The notes below the pieces were generated by a model. The model was given only the letters and a program-made list of their open reading frames with translations. It ran no database searches and was not told the DNA's origin. Of a stretch of 9,435 nt of DNA, positions 6,462 through 9,435 are shown in pieces; positions within the stretch are counted from its first letter, which is position 1, and every line of letters begins with the position of its first letter. Source of the stretch: Nanobdellati archaeon (GTDB taxonomy: Archaea; Aenigmatarchaeota; Aenigmatarchaeia; PWEA01). The stretch spans positions 1 to 9,435 of the forward strand of contig JAKOPB010000010.1 of the NCBI GenBank assembly GCA_022257805.1, written 5' to 3'. Made by a program: the position numbers and the translations under genes.

Positions 6462-6464
6462 GGT

Positions 6465-6471
6465 ATCACCT
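6465..6471 (-). promoter_or_regulatory. Strong Shine-Dalgarno site of the KH gene
   Basis: AGGTGAT on the minus strand is a seven-base match to the anti-SD complement and ends 3 nt before the ATG at 6461. It fixes this start. Confidence 0.75.
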
Positions 6472-6503
6472 ACCCTGAGAACCCCTATAGGTATTGAGGA
6501 CCC

Positions 6504-6515
6504 ATATTTATTAAA
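6504..6515 (-). promoter_or_regulatory. TATA box of the KH gene
   Basis: The minus strand reads CTTTAATAAATATGG, centred near 6509. This predicts transcription from about 6483 and a leader of about 22 nt containing the Shine-Dalgarno site. Confidence 0.5.
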
Positions 6516-6572
6516 GTTTAAATCGAACAGGGTCCATGGAATTCTTCAACCACTAAATTCTATACCTCCCGT

Positions 6573-6581
6573 TTTATATAC
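6573..6581 (+). promoter_or_regulatory. TATA box of YchF, leaderless geometry
   Basis: TTTATATAC is centred at 6577, exactly 26 nt before the ATG at 6603. That is the usual TATA-to-start spacing in archaea, so transcription should begin at the A of the start codon. No Shine-Dalgarno sequence precedes the ATG, which agrees. Confidence 0.65.
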
Positions 6582-6602
6582 TTAACCTCGGAAAGTTAAA
6601 AC

Positions 6603-7790
6603 ATGCAGGTCGGACTCGTAGGCGCGCCGAATACAGGAAAGTCGACCTTCATGAAGGCATGCACTCTCGCAGACATAGAGATAAACAACTATCCATTCAC
6701 TACGATAGAAGCCAACAGAGGCGTGGGATACGTAACCACAGACTGCCCGTGTAAAGAGCTCGAAGTTTCTTGTGACCCGAACGGGAGATGCGTAGATGGA
6801 ACAAGGTTTGTCCCTGTTAAGATGTTGGATGTAGCAGGACTGGTTCCCGATGCACATCAAGGCCGCGGCCTGGGAAACCAGTTTCTGGACGATCTGCGTG
6901 AAGCCGATGTGCTGATACATGTCCTGGACATCTCAGGAAGAACGGATGCAGAGGGTGAACCAACGGAAGGATACGACCCGTACGGAAACATAGAGTTCCT
7001 CGAGAGAGAGTTGGATTTCTGGTACGAGGATATCTTCAAAAGAGAATGGAAGAAGTTCTCATCGAGCATAGAACTGGAGAGCAAGGATTTCGAGGAACAG
7101 CTTCTTGAAAGGTTCTCGGGACTGAAGATAAGCAGAGAAGACATACGGAAGGTCGTAAAGGAGACGAAACTCGATACCGACATTCCCGGGAAATGGAGTG
7201 AAGAAGATATAAGAAAGTTCGCCACCGAGCTCAGGAAAAGGACAAAACCGATGATAATAGCTGCCAATAAGATAGATCTACCTGGAGCCGAGGAAAACCT
7301 TGAGAGGTTACAGAAAAGAACGGATGTAGATATAGTACCCTGTTGCGCCGAGGCGGAGCTCGCACTGCGCAATGCCTCAAAACAGGGTAAGGTGAACTAC
7401 ACGCCTGGCCAGAGTAAATTTGATATAGTCGGTGGGAAAGATCTAGAAGACAAAGAAAAGAAGGCACTTGATTTCGTTAAAGGAATACTAGACAGGCACG
7501 GATCAACCGGTGTACAGGAGGCCGTGAACAGATCGGTCTTCGATCTGCTCGATATGATCGTTGTGTATCCTGTAGAAGACGAAAACAGATACACGGATAA
7601 AAGTGGAAACATTCTTCCAGATGCCATCCTACTTGAGAAAGGTTCGACAGCAGAAGACCTGGCTTATAAGGTCCACAGTGACATAGGAGAGGACTTCATA
7701 GGTGCGATAGACACTAGATCAGGAAGAAAAATAGGCGCAAATCACACTCTCAAAAATGGCGACATAGTAAAAATACTGACGGAAAAATAA
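6603..7790 (+). CDS. ychF: Archaeal YchF/Obg-family GTPase with C-terminal TGS domain
   Basis: This is a P-loop GTPase of the Obg/YchF group, associated with ribosomes and translation. G1 is GAPNTGKS (7-14), G2 probably T33/T34, G3 DVAG (76-79) and G4 NKID (222-225). G4 is the GTP-type NKxD, not the NxxE of ATP-using bacterial and eukaryotic YchF/OLA1. Cys at 48, 50, 57 and 63 (starting CPCKEL) match the Cys cluster of the archaeal subfamily, possibly a metal site. HQGRGLGNQFLDDLREAD (85-102) is a family signature following G3. A helical region fills about 130-215, and the TGS domain (about 318-394, ending NHTLKNGDIVKIL) may contact RNA or the ribosome. 395 aa is normal for archaeal members. 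It is transcribed alone from a strong TATA box and ends at a shared terminator. Confidence 0.96.
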   Translation: MQVGLVGAPNTGKSTFMKACTLADIEINNYPFTTIEANRGVGYVTTDCPCKELEVSCDPNGRCVDGTRFVPVKMLDVAGLVPDAHQGRGLGNQFLDDLREADVLIHVLDISGRTDAEGEPTEGYDPYGNIEFLERELDFWYEDIFKREWKKFSSSIELESKDFEEQLLERFSGLKISREDIRKVVKETKLDTDIPGKWSEEDIRKFATELRKRTKPMIIAANKIDLPGAEENLERLQKRTDVDIVPCCAEAELALRNASKQGKVNYTPGQSKFDIVGGKDLEDKEKKALDFVKGILDRHGSTGVQEAVNRSVFDLLDMIVVYPVEDENRYTDKSGNILPDAILLEKGSTAEDLAYKVHSDIGEDFIGAIDTRSGRKIGANHTLKNGDIVKILTEK

Positions 7791-7819
7791 AAAGCGGAGG
7801 GAGTTTCACTACTCCTTTT
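7782..7819. terminator. Bidirectional terminator between YchF and the acidic-tail membrane protein
   Basis: GGAGT (7800-7804) and ACTCC (7811-7815) form a perfect 5-bp stem with a 6-nt loop. On the plus strand TTTT (7816-7819) follows. On the minus strand the T-rich GCTTTTTATTTTT (7795-7783) follows. The stem overlaps the membrane gene's stop codon (7809-7811) and the minus-strand T-tract overlaps the end of YchF, so the two convergent genes share one compact element. Confidence 0.55.
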
Positions 7820-8102
7820 CCTCTTCTTCGTCATCGCTTTCTATGTCGAAATCTTCCTCGATTTCAGGAACTTCTGGCGCTTTCATCTCCTCGGCCTCTA
7901 TCCATACCACTAAAATTCCAACCACTATCAAAAAGGGTGGAATCATACCCATAACCACTGTAGTGAAAGGTCCCCACCAGTCAAGCATCCCCGTAATTCC
8001 TCCTTCGGGTTTCACTTCGGAAACAATGCCTGCAGGAAGTAAGAGCCAGAGACCAATCAGGATTACGATAACGCCCAGTACAAGTTTTGCGGCAGCGCTC
8101 AT
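7809..8102 (-). CDS. Two-helix membrane protein with acidic cytoplasmic-type tail (97 aa)
   Basis: TM1 spans about residues 6-27 (KLVLGVIVILIGLWLLLPAG). A loop of about 20 residues includes GMLDWWGPF. TM2 spans about 48-69 and ends VVWIEAEE. The tail (70-97) is dominated by Asp and Glu and ends EEEEKE. The pattern, with LPAG after TM1 and VVW[IM]E at the end of TM2, resembles a family of short archaeal membrane proteins of unknown function; I recall this only in general terms. The start is supported by GGTGAT just upstream of the ATG. It lies 72 bp downstream of eS1 on the same strand and has its own promoter candidate. The acidic tail could bind a basic partner or simply reflect adaptation to salt. 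Confidence 0.8.
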   Translation of the reverse strand: MSAAAKLVLGVIVILIGLWLLLPAGIVSEVKPEGGITGMLDWWGPFTTVVMGMIPPFLIVVGILVVWIEAEEMKAPEVPEIEEDFDIESDDEEEEKE

Positions 8103-8105
8103 TTA

Positions 8106-8144
8106 ATCACCCCACACTAAGAAGTGTACCCCTAGTTTAAAAAA
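8106..8144 (-). promoter_or_regulatory. Promoter and ribosome-binding site of the acidic-tail membrane gene
   Basis: GGTGAT (8111-8106) lies 3 nt before the ATG at 8102. An A/T-rich TATA candidate (TTTTTTAAAC, about 8135-8144) would start transcription near 8113. Between them ACACT/AGTGT (8114-8118 and 8123-8127) form a small 5-bp inverted repeat with a 4-nt spacer. Confidence 0.45.
8139..8144 (-). terminator. Oligo-T terminator candidate downstream of eS1
   Basis: A T6 run on the minus strand lies about 30 nt past the eS1 stop. It overlaps the TATA candidate of the next gene, so termination of one unit and initiation of the next may be linked. Confidence 0.35.
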
Positions 8145-8174
8145 TTTGTTATTTTAAAGAATATATTACAGACT

Positions 8175-8735
8175 CTACTCAACTACTTCGGTCTTCCTGA
8201 ATTCTATCTCCCTCAGAGGATAGATCCTGTCGGCTTCGGTTTTTACCTTTTTCTGTAATCTGTCCATGAAGATATCCTTGACAAAGTCCTCGATATCCTT
8301 TTCAGAGGCCTCTTTCTTGAGGACCTCGCTAACCTTCTTACGGATGGAAGTCTGTGTCGAGGCACCGACGGGCTTTATAGTCGCACAGACAGTCTTAACC
8401 CTCATCTCGACACCGTCCTTTGTTTCAACCCTGGTTATCTCATCGACCCTTTTACTTCTTTTCCGTACTATCCTTGTCAGGTAATCCCGAGAGGAATCGT
8501 GACCTATAAACTTGGTCTTACAGGTCTTGCCATCAACCTCATCCACTCTCATCTTTACCTTGAAGTAGTACTTCTTTGAACTGCTGTGCAGGTCGGTTGC
8601 CCCTGCCTCAACGGTCCTGTCTTTGACAGCTTCTTCTGTGGAGGCAGGAATCTCTCCCATGGTACCTCCACCAAACATCTCGGGTGCCTTCAGAGTGTAC
8701 CACTCTTTTCCCCTTAACTGGCCATCCTTTGCCAT
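8175..8735 (-). CDS. rps3ae: 30S ribosomal protein eS1 (S3Ae)
   Basis: This is an archaeal/eukaryotic small-subunit protein near the mRNA exit and platform side. Family landmarks are KEWYTLKAPEMFGG (10-23), TVEAGATDL (41-49), KTKFIGHDSSRDYLTRIVRKRSKRVD with the GHDSSRDY core (78-85), TKDGVEMRVK (105-114), and a C-terminus ending IYPLREIEFRKTEVVE (171-186). At 186 aa it is slightly shorter than many homologues, with a brief N-terminal extension before KEWY. GAGGGG precedes the ATG at 8735. It follows the RecJ-like gene by 43 bp on the same strand, so co-transcription is likely. Confidence 0.96.
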   Translation of the reverse strand: MAKDGQLRGKEWYTLKAPEMFGGGTMGEIPASTEEAVKDRTVEAGATDLHSSSKKYYFKVKMRVDEVDGKTCKTKFIGHDSSRDYLTRIVRKRSKRVDEITRVETKDGVEMRVKTVCATIKPVGASTQTSIRKKVSEVLKKEASEKDIEDFVKDIFMDRLQKKVKTEADRIYPLREIEFRKTEVVE

Positions 8736-8740
8736 AGTTT

Positions 8741-8771
8741 CCCCTCATACTTTGGGGCTAACATTTAAAAA
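8741..8771 (-). promoter_or_regulatory. Possible internal promoter and Shine-Dalgarno site of eS1
   Basis: The minus strand has a TATA-like TTTTTAAATG (8762-8771) centred about 32 nt before the eS1 ATG, and GAGGGG (8746-8741) ahead of the ATG. eS1 could thus be made both from the upstream RecJ unit and from its own start. Confidence 0.4.
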
Positions 8772-8778
8772 GATTTTC

Positions 8779-9435
8779 TCAATCTGCCGACTGTATCTCT
8801 TCCTCTAATAAAACTAGAAAATCATCGGCATCATCTTCCAAGACGTAACCTCCACCGGCTTTGTCGTGGCCTCCACCGTCGATTTCCATCTCCTCGGATA
8901 TCTGATCGACGATCTCTCCCACGTTGAACTCCACGTCATCGGGGACCCTGATAGAGATCTTCACCCTGTCGTTCTCGGATTCGGTAAGGCCCACCAAGAC
9001 CCTGTCCTCAGAGACATCAGACTGGAGTATGGAGCATATCGTACCTATAAAGTTCTCAGGTATCTTCCCTCTACCATCCATAATATTAAATCCGTTCCTC
9101 TTTTTAACCATATCGTCTTTGTTCCTTACTGTACGAATGAGTTTACCCAGAGTCCTCTTGTAGCCTTTAACTATACCCTCCATCTCTGTCATCGCACCTT
9201 CGTCTCCAAGACAAGCCATAACACCCACACAACCCTGTTCCATCCTCCCACAGGCGTTAAAGGTCGTCGACAGTTCTCTTGCGTCCCTGAACTTCCCATC
9301 GAAACATGAGAGTGTATAAGTATTACCGAAGACCTCCTCTGGTTCGTCCACGCCGTTTCTCACCCTCTTCTTTATCATAGCCGATGCAAGTTCCTTCTTC
9401 TCGTTTTCGTCGAGGTCAACAAGTTTCTTCCACGA
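8779..9435 (-). CDS. recJ: Archaeal RecJ-like DHH-family nuclease, C-terminal part (partial, N-terminus off window)
   Basis: The frame is open to the right edge, so the visible 218 residues are the C-terminal part and the apparent ATG at 9378 is internal. The DHHA1 signature GGGHDKAGG (187-195 of the visible part) marks the nucleic-acid-binding half of DHH phosphoesterases. RELSTTFNACGRMEQGCVGVMACLGD (53-78) carries the conserved NACGR segment of archaeal RecJ/GAN proteins. The catalytic DHH motifs would be upstream, outside the window. The family comprises metal-dependent single-strand DNA or RNA exonucleases; some archaeal members bind GINS in the replisome, others act on RNA. It sits upstream of eS1, as in many archaea, often with S15 before it. 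Confidence 0.9.
   Translation of the reverse strand, partial: SWKKLVDLDENEKKELASAMIKKRVRNGVDEPEEVFGNTYTLSCFDGKFRDARELSTTFNACGRMEQGCVGVMACLGDEGAMTEMEGIVKGYKRTLGKLIRTVRNKDDMVKKRNGFNIMDGRGKIPENFIGTICSILQSDVSEDRVLVGLTESENDRVKISIRVPDDVEFNVGEIVDQISEEMEIDGGGHDKAGGGYVLEDDADDFLVLLEEEIQSAD

Noticed and set aside
6484..6491. 8-bp palindrome CCTATAGG near the KH gene's predicted transcription start
   Set aside because: Perfect 8-bp palindromes are common by chance in A/T-rich intergenic DNA, and no second copy was seen.
6857..7372. 171-codon minus-strand ORF inside YchF
   Set aside because: It is a Ser-rich antisense shadow of a clearly coding GTPase gene.
7640..7655. GGTTCGA resembling a tRNA T-loop
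   Set aside because: It lies within the YchF coding sequence and no acceptor, D or anticodon stems surround it.
9376..9378. ATG at 9378 as the start of the DHH protein
   Set aside because: The frame stays open to the window edge, and the family is longer with its catalytic DHH motifs upstream, so this Met is internal.

Overview
This is a gene-dense archaeal window. The diagnostic genes are archaeal in type: ABCE1 with its two [4Fe-4S] clusters, ribosomal protein eS1 (S3Ae), an archaeal-subfamily YchF/Obg GTPase with a TGS domain, a zinc-finger KH (NusA-like) protein, and the C-terminal part of an archaeal RecJ-like DHH nuclease. TATA boxes lie about 25-30 nt upstream of start codons. One strong gene looks leaderless, while others carry GGTGAT-type Shine-Dalgarno sites. 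Proteins are rich in Asp/Glu, Arg codons are mostly AGA/AGG, and G+C looks mid-range. A salt-adapted, small-genome archaeon such as a nanohaloarchaeon or other DPANN lineage would fit, but that placement is inference.

Layout, left to right. Positions 1-2833 (minus strand) hold a tight two-gene unit: a 410-aa coiled-coil-rich protein of unknown function, then 7 bp later a large TIM-barrel protein that leaves the window at position 1. The TIM-barrel protein carries what looks like the complete metal-ligand set of the AP endonuclease IV/xylose isomerase-like superfamily, but its barrel is interrupted by about 200 mostly helical residues. A 65-bp divergent promoter region with a 7-bp inverted repeat separates this unit from a 149-aa Arg-rich, probably disordered protein (plus strand). 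That protein converges on ABCE1 (minus strand).

Positions 5224-6461 (minus strand) hold a four-helix membrane protein, a previously untracked 41-codon small gene with its own TATA box, and the KH/zinc protein. YchF (plus strand) diverges from the KH gene and ends at a bidirectional terminator shared with a two-helix membrane protein that has an acidic tail. The right end (minus strand) holds eS1 directly downstream of the RecJ-like gene, a neighbourhood known from many archaea.

The right two thirds is a set of translation and RNA-related housekeeping genes (ribosome recycling, ribosome-bound GTPase, small-subunit protein, RNA-binding protein) interspersed with small membrane proteins. The left third is the least explained part and the best candidate for undescribed biology: a putative metal-dependent TIM-barrel enzyme, a coiled-coil partner and a divergently transcribed disordered protein. 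No rRNA, tRNA, CRISPR array, insertion sequence or other mobile element was seen, and no stretch over 300 bp lacks a gene.
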